Origin: Verrucomicrobiota bacterium | GTDB taxonomy: Bacteria; Verrucomicrobiota; Verrucomicrobiia; Opitutales; Opitutaceae | Direction: 5' to 3' | Assembly (NCBI GenBank): GCA_023443455.1 | Contig: JAEZUE010000037.1 | Span: forward strand, 1-64,000 | DNA: 64,000 bases | Shown: one piece after another, positions 23,688 through 31,735 of the stretch | How the letters are laid out: each line of letters starts with the position of its first letter | Numbering within the stretch: position 1 is the first letter of the stretch | Translations under genes and position numbers: made by a program | Notes under the pieces: generated by a model | Told to the model about the DNA's origin: nothing | Database searches by the model: none | Seen by the model: the letters and a program-made list of their open reading frames with translations, nothing else

Positions 23688-24344
23688 TCAGATCAGGCCG
23701 AGGTCGCGCGCACGCAGCGCCGCCTGGGTACGGTCGAGGGCACCGAGTTTGCCGAGCACGTTGGTCATGTGGTTCTTCACCGTGCCCTCGGCGATCCCCA
23801 GCCGCGCCGCGATCTCCTTGTTCGAGAGGCCGTCGCACAGGCATTGCAGCACCGCGAGTTCCCGCGCCGACAACGGTTCCGGGAGGGGCTGCACGGAGCG
23901 ACGCTCCGTGCGCTCGGAGATACGATTGAACTCGTTGAGCAGCTTCGCGGTGACCGACGGTTGCAACACGCTCGCACCCGCCGCCACCGCATGGATCGCC
24001 TCGACCAGCTTCTCCGAAGGCGACGCCTTGAGCAGGTAGCCGGCGGCGCCGCCGCGGATCGCCGCGAAGACCTCCGCGTCCTCCTCGAAGGTCGTCAGGA
24101 CCAGCACCTTGGTCGGCAGTCCGAGCTCGCCGATCCGACGCGTCGCCTCCACTCCCCCCATTCCGGGCATGCGCAGATCCATCAACACCACGTCGGGACG
24201 AAGTCGCAGGCATGCCTCCACCGCAGCTCGCCCGTCGCCGGCCTCACCGACGATCTCGAGCGACGAGTGCAGGCCCAGCAGCGTCGCCATGCCCTCGCGG
24301 AACAATGCCTGGTCGTCGACAAAAAGTACCCGGATCTTCGTCAC
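23688..24344 (-). CDS. NarL/FixJ-type response regulator
   Basis: A 218-residue regulator. The receiver domain (residues 4-120) has the acidic pocket FVDD, the phosphorylation site D56 in VVLMDLRMPG, the T/K switch residues (VLTT, LLKA), and is followed by a LuxR-type helix-turn-helix (LSARELAVLQ ... LSNKEIAARLGIAEGTVKNH). It starts with GTG, whose bases overlap the stop of the upstream kinase (GTGA), so the two are co-translated and surely a pair. The likely target includes the permease 165 bp downstream. The DNA site is unknown. Confidence 0.94.
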   Translation of the reverse strand: MTKIRVLFVDDQALFREGMATLLGLHSSLEIVGEAGDGRAAVEACLRLRPDVVLMDLRMPGMGGVEATRRIGELGLPTKVLVLTTFEEDAEVFAAIRGGAAGYLLKASPSEKLVEAIHAVAAGASVLQPSVTAKLLNEFNRISERTERRSVQPLPEPLSARELAVLQCLCDGLSNKEIAARLGIAEGTVKNHMTNVLGKLGALDRTQAALRARDLGLI

Positions 24345-25570
24345 GAGCGCACCTCCGCGACGACCCGGAAGCCGCCTTCCGGGCGATTGCCCGCCGAGAG
24401 TGTGCCGCCGACCGCGGCCAGGCGTTCGCGCAACCCGCGGAGGCCGAAACCGCCCGAATCCGCGGCGCTGGTCGCGCCCGAGCCGTCGTCGCTGACCGCC
24501 AAAACGACGCCCGACGGGGTGAGAAAGCCGAGGTGCACGGTCGCCCGATGCGAGCCGGAGTGCTTGCGCACGTTGGTCAGCGCCTCCTGCGCGGTCCGGA
24601 ACAGCGCGTCACCGATCATCGGCGACAGCGGTCGCGCTTCGCCCTCGCGGATGAACGCGACCTCCAGCCCGCACTCGGCCACGAGCGCGCCGATGCGCTC
24701 GACCAGATCGGCCTCTGCCCCCGGTTCGCGCAGCGCGCCGACGGAACGCCGCACCTCGGCGAGCGCCTGCTGCGCGCCATGTTCCGCCTTGGCCACGACC
24801 TCGAGCGCCTTGTCGGGCTGCATCGGCAGCAAGGCGTGCGCGGCCTGGAGCTGGACGGCGATGGTCGTCAGGTAGTGGCCGAGCCCGTCGTGGATGTCGC
24901 GGGCGATGCGGTTGCGTTCGCGCACCGCGGCGAACTCGGCGTTCCGATCGGCGGCGGCGCGCAGTTCCGAATTCGCCGATTCGAGTTCCGCAGCGAGTTT
25001 CTCGGCGCGGGTGCGCGACGCCCGTTCCCGAACCGCCAGCAGCGTACAACCGGCGGTGAAGATCATCGCGACGGCCAGTTGCGAAACCGCGGTTGCCGTC
25101 TCGCGGCTCCAGTTCCAGCCCGCACCCCGCGCCAGCCGCATCGCGATCACCCCGAGAAGCAGTATTGCTACCGCCAGCACACCCGGCCAGCGGAGCAAGA
25201 TCACCGCAGCTGCAACGATGGGCATCGCGAGAAGCCAGAGGTTGCTGTTGGGCACCCGAAGCCAGTACACGCCCGCAAACAGCGCGACCATTCCGCCGAA
25301 GTGCAGTGCCCGGGCGAGCAACCCGTCCCCGAGCCATCGTCCGAACAGTGGCGGCCCGTAGAAGATCCAGGCATTCAGCGCCCCGAGCAGTCCGAGGTAG
25401 GTCGCACCGGTCCCCGACAGGAGCGCAAACCGGGGGTTGCCGACCAAGGGGAACAGCACGACGACCAAGACCACGGTGTTGCCGATCAGCGATGCTCGCC
25501 GCAAAGACGGGTCGAAATCCTTGTACACGCCGGCCGACCGTAGTGCCCCCTCTTCGGTCCCTGCAATCAT
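24341..25570 (-). CDS. Membrane sensor histidine kinase, NarL-type (HisKA_3)
   Basis: A 409-residue kinase. Five or six membrane helices occupy about residues 25-180 with no sizeable periplasmic domain, so it probably senses the membrane or something within it. A short coiled coil follows, then the HisKA_3 dimerisation helix with the phospho-acceptor in RNRIARDIHDGLGHYLTTI and an HATPase domain (NVRKHSG, SDDGSG, GFGLRGLRERLAAVGG). The layout resembles DesK. The start at 25570 is chosen because the upstream extension overlaps the cheW terminator. Coupled by a 4-base overlap to its regulator. Confidence 0.92.
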   Translation of the reverse strand: MIAGTEEGALRSAGVYKDFDPSLRRASLIGNTVVLVVVLFPLVGNPRFALLSGTGATYLGLLGALNAWIFYGPPLFGRWLGDGLLARALHFGGMVALFAGVYWLRVPNSNLWLLAMPIVAAAVILLRWPGVLAVAILLLGVIAMRLARGAGWNWSRETATAVSQLAVAMIFTAGCTLLAVRERASRTRAEKLAAELESANSELRAAADRNAEFAAVRERNRIARDIHDGLGHYLTTIAVQLQAAHALLPMQPDKALEVVAKAEHGAQQALAEVRRSVGALREPGAEADLVERIGALVAECGLEVAFIREGEARPLSPMIGDALFRTAQEALTNVRKHSGSHRATVHLGFLTPSGVVLAVSDDGSGATSAADSGGFGLRGLRERLAAVGGTLSAGNRPEGGFRVVAEVRS

Positions 25571-25598
25571 CCAGAAGTCACGGTCGCACAGGATCACG

Positions 25599-25625
25599 AA
25601 AAAGGCCGCGGACGAATCCGCGGCC
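25599..25625 (-). terminator. Rho-independent terminator of cheW
   Basis: A 9-bp perfect stem (GGCCGCGGA / TCCGCGGCC) with a CGAA tetraloop is followed on the minus strand by TTTTTCG. It lies 27 bases past the cheW stop and 28 bases before the kinase start, separating the two units. Confidence 0.9.
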
Positions 25626-25652
25626 CGAAGACACACAGGGAATGGAGAGGAA

Positions 25653-26144
25653 TTAGAAGCTGGCGAGGGTCTCGGGCGAGACGACCTTGTCGATGTCGAG
25701 CAGCGTCTTGATCGCCCCCTTAACCTTGGCCATGCCCATCAGGTAGGCGGTGTCGACCTTGGCGCCGAACTCGGGCGTCTCCTCGATCTCGGTCTCGTTG
25801 AGATTGATGACCTCCTCGACAGAATCGACGATCATGCCCAGCGTGATGTCGTGCCCACCGGCGAGCACGCGGACCACGACGATGCAGGTGCGCTCCGTGG
25901 CATCGGCGGCTTCGAGCCCGAACTTCAGGCGCAGATCGATCACGGGCAGAACCTTGCCGCGCAGGTTGATCACGCCCTTCACGTAGTGCGGCATCTGCGG
26001 CACCGGGGTGATCTTCAGGAAACGGATGATTTCACGAACCTTGAGCACATCCACTCCGTAGGACTCGTTGCTCAGCGAGAACGTGAGGTACTTGCCGGTG
26101 CGATTCTTGGTCCGGACGGCGGTGATGGAGGATTCGGCTTCCAT
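25653..26144 (-). CDS. cheW: Chemotaxis coupling protein CheW
   Basis: A 163-residue single-domain CheW that links chemoreceptors to the CheA kinase. Seen are KYLTFSLSNESYGVDVLKVREIIR, PVPQMPHYVKGVINLRGKVLPVIDLR and the hydrophobic core IVVVRV ... GMIVDSVEEVINL. Length and order fit the family. No cheA, receptor or flagellar gene is nearby, so this is an orphan locus. A sigma-28-type promoter lies about 50 bp upstream and a terminator ends the unit, so it is monocistronic and probably co-regulated with motility genes elsewhere. Confidence 0.96.
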   Translation of the reverse strand: MEAESSITAVRTKNRTGKYLTFSLSNESYGVDVLKVREIIRFLKITPVPQMPHYVKGVINLRGKVLPVIDLRLKFGLEAADATERTCIVVVRVLAGGHDITLGMIVDSVEEVINLNETEIEETPEFGAKVDTAYLMGMAKVKGAIKTLLDIDKVVSPETLASF

Positions 26145-26192
26145 GGCGTGAGATTGGTACGGTTGGGCAACGCGGACTTCGCGCGCCCTTTC

Positions 26193-26219
26193 ATAACGGC
26201 CGGTGCTGCACGGACTTTA
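26193..26219 (-). promoter_or_regulatory. Sigma-28 (FliA-type) promoter of cheW
   Basis: On the minus strand TAAAGTCC, 11 bases, then GCCGTTAT. The enteric FliA consensus is TAAAGTTT-N11-GCCGATAA: 12 of 16 positions match, including the key TAAAG and GCCG cores, with exact spacing. Transcription would start near 26184, giving a leader of about 40 bases. Confidence 0.72.
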
Positions 26220-26395
26220 GGGGGAAACGCAGCGTGCTTCGGGGCGACGGCCGGAGGAGCCGAGCCCAGGTGTTTCACCCTCCGAGCGAGTCGCGCGGCA
26301 GGCCCCTGTTGCGCAATCCGTGAGAAATCCGAGGCCCCGGACGGGAGCCTGACGGACAAAAGCCTCACGGCTTGCGCGACGAAACTTTGCGGGGG

Positions 26396-26971
26396 TCAGC
26401 CCTTCAGAACCCGCCGGAGGCGTTCGCGGGCTCGGTACAGGCGCATCTCGATCGCCTTGATCGAGCACCCCAGGATCGAAGCGATCGAGGCCTGGGACAG
26501 CCCCTCGAATTCCGCCAGCACCACGACCTCCCGCAGGTCGTGCGGCAGCGCCGCCACCGCGGCCCGCACCGCCGCCGCCCGCTCGCGCAAAACCAGCGCC
26601 TGCTCGGGACCGATCGAGGGATCGACCGGCTCCCACGCGGGCAGCTCCGCCTGGTCCGCGGCGTCCAACGACACGGTGGGATGGCGCCGCCACCAACGCC
26701 GACGGTTTCGCGCCAGATTCGCGGCGATAGTGAGCAACCACGGACCAAACTTCGCGCCGACCCGATAGCGCTCGCGTTGAAAATACAGCCGGACAAAGGC
26801 CTCCTGGGCCAACTCCGCCGCCTCATCGGCATTGAGCAGCAGCCGATAGAGCACGCTCTTCACCGGCCGTTCCCAGCGTGCCATCAACGCGCCCAGCGCC
26901 GCCTCGTCACCGGCGCGGAGACGCTCCATCAGCACCTCGTCGGTGGGCTCGGTCGGAGTGGCGGCGTCCAT
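26396..26971 (-). CDS. ECF sigma factor, CnrH-like position
   Basis: A 191-residue extracytoplasmic-function sigma factor. Region 2 lies at about residues 25-95 (NADEAAELAQEAFVRLYF ... GAKFGPWLLTIAANLARNRRR). Region 4 is at about 130-190 (LPHDLREVVVLAEFEGLSQA then a helix-turn-helix with AIEMRLYRARERLRRVL). It is the third gene of an operon whose first two genes encode a single-span membrane protein and a His/Cys-rich periplasmic sensor. That order (Y-X-H) is the one used by the CnrYXH metal-response system. Its target promoters are not evident in the window. Confidence 0.92.
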   Translation of the reverse strand: MDAATPTEPTDEVLMERLRAGDEAALGALMARWERPVKSVLYRLLLNADEAAELAQEAFVRLYFQRERYRVGAKFGPWLLTIAANLARNRRRWWRRHPTVSLDAADQAELPAWEPVDPSIGPEQALVLRERAAAVRAAVAALPHDLREVVVLAEFEGLSQASIASILGCSIKAIEMRLYRARERLRRVLKG

Positions 26972-26984
26972 GATCGCGTGCGTC

Positions 26985-27464
26985 TCAGTCCCCCAGCAGC
27001 GGGCCCTCCGGCCCCCGATGATCCAGTTGGGAGAGCCGCGGCAGGACCAACGCGAGGTAGCGCGCGCCCTCCTCCGGGCCCATCACCGCAGCCACCCGGC
27101 GGACATGGGCCTCGGTCGCGGCGACACAAACCGCATCGGCGTCGCGCTCGGCGGCTTCCGCCTTCGCCAGCGCAGCGGCGTCGTCGGCCTGCCGTGCGGC
27201 CGCGATCCGCTCGCGCGCCTCCTGCACCGCGGCGCAATGCAGGACACAGCGCTCGCTGTGCGTCTCGTGGAGACGGAGAATCTCGGCGTACTGCGCCTGG
27301 GTGAGATGGAACTCGCACCGCATCCACTCCATCACGTCGCCGTTGCGTGCCGCCGCGTGGGCCTTCGGGTCGCAGGTGACGTGGAAAACGAAAAACCCGC
27401 AGGCGGCGGCGATCGCGAGCACCGCCACCAAAGTGAAGAGGAAGTAGCGGACCGAGATTCGCAT
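26985..27464 (-). CDS. Periplasmic metal-sensor-like protein (CnrX-like)
   Basis: A 159-residue protein with one N-terminal membrane anchor (residues 8-28) and a helical periplasmic domain. Candidate metal ligands cluster in the first hairpin: MEWMRCEFHLTQAQY, then LHETHSERCVLHC. The LTQAQY turn resembles LTxxQ motifs of Spy/CpxP/CnrX-type proteins. In CnrX the domain binds Ni/Co and relieves an anti-sigma factor. Here the Cys/His content could also suit other metals. The gene lies 3 bases after the upstream gene and 13 bases before the sigma factor. Confidence 0.75.
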   Translation of the reverse strand: MRISVRYFLFTLVAVLAIAAACGFFVFHVTCDPKAHAAARNGDVMEWMRCEFHLTQAQYAEILRLHETHSERCVLHCAAVQEARERIAAARQADDAAALAKAEAAERDADAVCVAATEAHVRRVAAVMGPEEGARYLALVLPRLSQLDHRGPEGPLLGD

Positions 27465-27467
27465 CGC

Positions 27468-27779
27468 TCAGCGGTTCATGCTGCCGGAGTCGATCGCCGC
27501 CAAATAGGTCTGCAGGATGGCGGCACGTTCGGCGGTCTTGTGCTCGATCCCGACCTTGCGGCCGACGACGGCCGACAGGGAGATCGCGAGCAGAAACACC
27601 GCGCTCCAAGCCACGGCGTGCTGGCGCCAGTAGCCGCCCCAGCGCAGGGAAGATTCGCGGCGCGTCGTTTCGATCCGCGCCCACACGGCGGCACGGAAGC
27701 CCGGGTCGATTGGCGCCTGAACCTTCCAAGCGTGCAAGCCGCCCGCGGGCGATTCTGGGTTGTGGGAGTGCGGGTTCAT
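27468..27779 (-). CDS. Single-span membrane protein, putative anti-sigma factor (CnrY-like)
   Basis: A 103-residue protein I do not recognise by sequence. Residues 1-50 are cytoplasmic and predicted helical (DPGFRAAVWARIETTRRES), one membrane helix spans about 55-73 (AVAWSAVFLLAISLSAVVG), and a short periplasmic tail follows. Size, topology and position directly ahead of a periplasmic sensor and an ECF sigma factor match the CnrY/anti-sigma role; this is inferred from context. The gene pair is separated by only 3 bases. Confidence 0.6.
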   Translation of the reverse strand: MNPHSHNPESPAGGLHAWKVQAPIDPGFRAAVWARIETTRRESSLRWGGYWRQHAVAWSAVFLLAISLSAVVGRKVGIEHKTAERAAILQTYLAAIDSGSMNR

Positions 27780-27900
27780 TTTCGGTGGAGCGTTGACGTA
27801 CTAGACTACACCGTGCGGGGCGCCTCCACTCGAAATTTCCCGCAGCCCCCCTCGCGGAACCGGGGCCGTGTCCGAAGCGCCCGACGGGCCTTCGACCCCG

Positions 27901-27931
27901 AAAACAAAAACACCCCGGAATTTCCGGGGTG
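27901..27931 (-). terminator. Rho-independent terminator of tRNA-Leu
   Basis: CACCCCGG and CCGGGGTG form a stem (inner AA/TT can extend it) and are followed on the minus strand by TTTTTGTTTT, starting 4 bases past the tRNA CCA end. Confidence 0.88.
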
Positions 27932-27935
27932 AAAT

Positions 27936-28022
27936 TGGTGCCGAGGACAGGAATCGAACCTGCACGCCCGTGAAGGCGCTAGAACCTGAATCTAGTGCGT
28001 CTGCCAATTCCGCCACCTCGGC
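27936..28022 (-). tRNA. tRNA-Leu (anticodon CAG)
   Basis: An 87-base type II tRNA including an encoded CCA end. The acceptor stem is GCCGAGG/CCTCGGC with discriminator A. The D-arm region reads GGCGGAATTGGCAGACGC and the anticodon arm CTAGA-TTCAGGT-TCTAG has CAG at its centre. A long variable arm (CGCCTTCACGGGCG) and the T-arm CAGGTTCGATTCCTG complete it. It reads CUG codons, the dominant leucine codon in such a GC-rich genome along with CUC. A terminator follows. Confidence 0.97.
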
Positions 28023-28153
28023 TTCAGGAAGACGCGGACGCTGCACATCGTCGGCGCCACCGGCAAGCGATTTTTCCGGACTTTTTTCGGACCCGCGGCC
28101 GGCTGGCGAAACCCGCCGGCCCGCCCCGCCCGCCGGGGCCGCACGACCCGGCG

Positions 28154-28477
28154 TCAGGCCTTCTTCCGCGGCATGATCTTCGCGTGGATCCAATAACGCG
28201 ATACCACGAGAAAATTGTGGCGCAGATCGTAGCCGAACTCGGTGTCGTGGATCTGCAGATTGTGCTTGTCGTCGGCGCTGCCCTTCTGGCGCAGGAGCGT
28301 GCGCATCGCTTCGAAGTCTCGGGTGACGAGAGCCTTGGCGGCGTTGAAGGCCTCCTCGATGTTGAAATTCTCGCCCCAGCAGTGCGATTTCTGGGCGGCG
28401 GTGCCCTCTTCGCGGGTGGCGAGGGTGAATTGGAACAGCGAGTAGGTCTCCGGGGTGAGTTCGGGCAGTACGTTCAT
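28154..28477 (-). CDS. Conserved-looking small soluble protein, unknown
   Basis: A 107-residue protein I do not recognise. It has no signal or membrane segment. The composition is normal for a soluble enzyme-like or regulatory protein (LPELTPETYSLFQFTLATRE, KSHCWGENFNIEEAFNAAKA), it has a His/Asp-rich end (DDKHNLQIHDTEFGYDLRHN), and a basic tail PRKKA. Codon use matches its neighbours, and the frame is the only good one in this interval. It lies upstream of the tRNA on the same strand. Confidence 0.65.
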   Translation of the reverse strand: MNVLPELTPETYSLFQFTLATREEGTAAQKSHCWGENFNIEEAFNAAKALVTRDFEAMRTLLRQKGSADDKHNLQIHDTEFGYDLRHNFLVVSRYWIHAKIMPRKKA

Positions 28478-28612
28478 GTGGGTTCGCGTCGCTGGGGATA
28501 GTATGCGAGGGAATTCACCCTAGGAAGTCGAGGGAAAGTTCCCGGACGAAAGCGCTTTCTCGAAACGTGGAACCGGTTCGCCTCCTTCCGGTCGATGCGC
28601 CAACTTCCCTCC

Positions 28613-29551
28613 ATGTCACCGTTTCGTGCATTCGCCTTCGCCCTCCTGCTCGCCGGATCGTGTCCGGCCGCGTCCCCGGCACCGATCACCGGCAGCACCG
28701 TCGACGATCAGGATGCGATCTCGATCCGGGGCATCTTCGATTTCCAGCTGCCGAAGATCCTGCGCCCCGAGGCGTGGCGGCTGACGTTCAACCCGCAGCT
28801 CGGCGACCTGGTGCACGAGGACTATGTGCGGTTTCGCGTCGGGGTGCGGCACAGTCCGGCCCGCCACCTGGAACTCTCGGCCGAGGTGGTGCCCTTCATC
28901 GACAACTTCGGCGACGGCGGACGCGGGGGCGCGGGGCTGGCCGAATACCGGTTCGGCGCGAAGCTCGCCTGGCACGGCTGGCTGCGCCGCTATGTCGACA
29001 CCGCGGCGGGCGCCACCGTGGCGATGCCCGCGCCCGGTGCCCCCGAGGAGATCACGATCGGCACGACGCGTTTCAATCCGTACATCGCCTTCTCGCGCGA
29101 CTGGAACCGCACCCGCGGGCTCGGGGCATTCCTCAACCTCGGCTACGAGGTGTTCGACTCCGATCCGGCCCCGGGCCGCATCGCGGAGTATCGCCCCCAA
29201 CGCGACAATCTTCGCATCACCCCGGGTCTGCTGCTCCACCGCAGCCCCTGGCACTACTCGCTCGCCGTCTCGTTGCGCACCACCGCCCTCGACGGCGGGA
29301 GCGAGGAGTACTTCAGCATTCTCCCGACCGCGAGCTACGAAGTGCCCAAAGAATGGCTACGCGGCCTGCCCGGCCGGCTCGTGGTCGGCGGGGGCTACGA
29401 GGCGGTTTTCCATCCGGGCGGCACCGAGCACCGCGTCACCTCGCGGGTGCGGTGGGACTACGACTGGGGCCGGGCCGCCCGCGATCTGGGCAACTCGGTG
29501 ATCGACCGCCTGCCGTGGGGCGATCGCGGCACCGGCGGCGGCACCAGGTGA
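28613..29551 (+). CDS. Predicted outer-membrane beta-barrel protein
   Basis: A 312-residue protein with a signal peptide (FRAFAFALLLAGSCPAASP). The rest consists of alternating strands with aromatic belts, such as YVRFRVGVRHSPARHLELSAEVVP, YRFGAKLAW, RFNPYIAFSRDW and YSLAVSLRTTAL. That fits a barrel of about 10-12 strands, though no family is certain. The final residues are not the usual C-terminal aromatic. A start 6 codons earlier (28595) is possible; 28613 opens directly on the leader. The next gene is convergent. Confidence 0.66.
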   Translation: MSPFRAFAFALLLAGSCPAASPAPITGSTVDDQDAISIRGIFDFQLPKILRPEAWRLTFNPQLGDLVHEDYVRFRVGVRHSPARHLELSAEVVPFIDNFGDGGRGGAGLAEYRFGAKLAWHGWLRRYVDTAAGATVAMPAPGAPEEITIGTTRFNPYIAFSRDWNRTRGLGAFLNLGYEVFDSDPAPGRIAEYRPQRDNLRITPGLLLHRSPWHYSLAVSLRTTALDGGSEEYFSILPTASYEVPKEWLRGLPGRLVVGGGYEAVFHPGGTEHRVTSRVRWDYDWGRAARDLGNSVIDRLPWGDRGTGGGTR

Positions 29552-29596
29552 GGCGGACGCGGGGCCGGTGCGGAGAGTCTTCCCCCGCGGGGTCCG

Positions 29597-31030
29597 CTAC
29601 ACGCGCCGGATCGTCACCAGCGTGAAATCGTCGTGCGACTGCTCGCCGCCGGTGAAGCGTAACATCTGTTCGAGCACGCCGTCGTTGATCGCCTTCGGCG
29701 GCAGATCGCCGAGGTTGCGCACCGCATCGGCCAGCCGGGCGCCGGAGAACTCGACGCCGTCCTCGTTGGGCGACTCGGTCAGGCCGTCGGTGTAGAGCAC
29801 GAACGTGTCGCCCACCCCGAAGCGGATCGTGTTCTCCTCGAGCACCGGCCGGAAAATGTCGTCGGGCACGAGCCCCACCGGCATGCCCTCGGAGGGGATG
29901 AAGTCGGTCTTCGCCGCCCCGCGTTCGCCACGCAGCAGCAGCGGCAGCTCGTGCCCGGCCCGCGCGTAGCAGATCGTGCCGGCGCGGGGATCGACGATCG
30001 CGTAGATCATCGTGATGAACATCCCCTGCCGGATCTCGCCGCCCATCACCCGGTTCAGCTCGCCCAGCACCGCGGCCGGGGACGAATGCCGCAGCGCGAA
30101 CTGCCGGAGGTTGGTCCGGCAGATCGCCATCAACAACGAGGCGGCGATGCCCTTGCCCGAGACGTCGGCGACCGCGACGCCGAGACGGTCCTCGGGCAGC
30201 GGGATCAGGTCGTAGAGGTCGCCGCTCACCTGTTGGGCGGCGCGGTAGCGGGCGTCCAACGCCAGCCCGGCGACCTCGGGCGCCTCGGAGGGCAACAGGA
30301 GTTGTTGGATACTGCTGGCCAGCGCGAGGTCGAGGTCGAGCTGCCGCTTCTCGATCTGGTAGCGCAGCAGGCTCTGGTTGTGCACCGCCATGCCCGCCTG
30401 TTCGGCCAGGGAACACACGAGGGAGAAATCGTTGGCGTCGAACGGGAGCCCGTCGGCCGGATTGACCACGCAGAGCACGCCGTAGAACTCGCCGCGAAAC
30501 ACCACCGGCGCGGCGATCAACGAGCTCACCGCCAGGGCCGGGTCGTCATGCCGTACCACGCGCGGGTCGGCCGCGGCGTCGGCGATCAGCAACGCCTGAC
30601 CGGTGCGGGCGACATGGCCGACCATGCCCTCGTCGGCCGGAAATTCCTCGGAACGCAGGATCTGCTCGATGAAGCGGGCCCGCGTCGTCGCCTTCTGCCG
30701 CATGCTTTCCGGCAAGGGCCGGTGCGGCGGGAAAAGCCCTTCGACCGCCACCCCGCGCATCGTGCCGCGCGGGGTGCGCTCGAACAGGCAGGCGCTGAGC
30801 GCGCCGGTGCTGAGAATCGCGGCGTGCACGATGCGCTGCAGCAACTCGGTGCGGCTGAGGTTCTCGCCGAGCGCCTCGACCATGCTGTGCATGAAGTCGA
30901 CGACGATCTGCTTTTCCTGCGCGATCACCTGCTTCTCCTCCGCGCATTGCTCGCTTTCCCGACGCACGCGTCGCACCTGCCAGAGTCCGGCAAGCAAACC
31001 GATGAGGGCACCGAGTAGAAGAAGGGACAT
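29597..31030 (-). CDS. GAF-domain PP2C phosphatase (RsbU/SpoIIE type)
   Basis: A 477-residue protein. A membrane anchor lies at residues 2-16 (LLLLGALIGLLAGLW), a coiled coil follows, then a GAF domain at about 55-225 (GHVARTGQALLIADAAADPR) and a SpoIIE-type PP2C domain at about 255-475. The phosphatase metal residues appear in QQVSGDLYDLIPL, VAVADVSGKGIAASLLMA, LYTDGLTES and HDDFTLV. Such enzymes dephosphorylate STAS proteins to switch partners. A STAS protein is encoded 135 bp upstream on the same strand and is the probable substrate. No matching HATPase anti-sigma kinase is in the window. Confidence 0.92.
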   Translation of the reverse strand: MSLLLLGALIGLLAGLWQVRRVRRESEQCAEEKQVIAQEKQIVVDFMHSMVEALGENLSRTELLQRIVHAAILSTGALSACLFERTPRGTMRGVAVEGLFPPHRPLPESMRQKATTRARFIEQILRSEEFPADEGMVGHVARTGQALLIADAAADPRVVRHDDPALAVSSLIAAPVVFRGEFYGVLCVVNPADGLPFDANDFSLVCSLAEQAGMAVHNQSLLRYQIEKRQLDLDLALASSIQQLLLPSEAPEVAGLALDARYRAAQQVSGDLYDLIPLPEDRLGVAVADVSGKGIAASLLMAICRTNLRQFALRHSSPAAVLGELNRVMGGEIRQGMFITMIYAIVDPRAGTICYARAGHELPLLLRGERGAAKTDFIPSEGMPVGLVPDDIFRPVLEENTIRFGVGDTFVLYTDGLTESPNEDGVEFSGARLADAVRNLGDLPPKAINDGVLEQMLRFTGGEQSHDDFTLVTIRRV

Positions 31031-31165
31031 GGGGAGGCGAAAGCGTGGCGGGGGTTATGGTCGGACTCGCCCGCTGGTGCGAGCAATCTCCGGCGCGCAC
31101 GGACAAAACAACGACCGGGCGGATTGGCCGCTCCGGTCGTGGGTTGGGGCGCCTGCGGTCCGCGT

Positions 31166-31678
31166 TCAGCCCTGTTCGACGCGGCTCTTCAGGAAGCTGA
31201 GCACGTCCTGGAACTTGCTCTGGTTGGCCGCGTCGGCCGAGACGAGATTTTCGTGGGCCTGCAGCACCATCCGGGCGTTTTCCAGTTCCGAACGCGGGCC
31301 CGGGCAGGCGAGCGCCTGCGCTCCGGTCGGCTCCGGCACGACCTCGCCCGTATCGACAACCAGGAGGCGGTGCAGGCCGAGGTTGCGCAGCAGCTCGAGG
31401 TTGCGCGGGCCGACCCGGGCCACGATGAGCGAACCCGGCGGGTCGAGCTTGCGCAGCTCGAGCGCCGCGCCGGCCAGCACGCCGAGAAACGTGCTGTCCA
31501 TGCTGGCGCAGTCGCGGAAATCGACCACGAACTTCGTCTTCCCCTGCCGGATCATCTCGGTGAAGAAGTCCCGCAGGCAGGCGCAGTTCATGAACGACGC
31601 CCGGCCGTCGATCTTGATCGCGACCGGGCTCGCGAAGGCATCGACCAGAAATACGGGCTTGGCGGCGGCTTCCGACAT
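31166..31678 (-). CDS. STAS-domain protein (anti-sigma antagonist-like)
   Basis: A 170-residue protein. The STAS domain (residues about 8-110) contains the phosphorylation segment DCASMDSTFLGVLAGAALEL, with serine in the position phosphorylated in SpoIIAA/RsbV proteins (MDS). A C-terminal extension of about 60 residues (from TGAQALACPGP) ends in a helix and is not part of the usual domain. It is encoded just upstream of a RsbU-type phosphatase, so the pair probably forms a partner-switching module. Confidence 0.88.
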   Translation of the reverse strand: MSEAAAKPVFLVDAFASPVAIKIDGRASFMNCACLRDFFTEMIRQGKTKFVVDFRDCASMDSTFLGVLAGAALELRKLDPPGSLIVARVGPRNLELLRNLGLHRLLVVDTGEVVPEPTGAQALACPGPRSELENARMVLQAHENLVSADAANQSKFQDVLSFLKSRVEQG

Positions 31679-31735
31679 AAGTGAGGGGGCTGAGGCTGGA
31701 GCGGGCTGGGTTTCGAGACCGTTGACTATCGGGCC

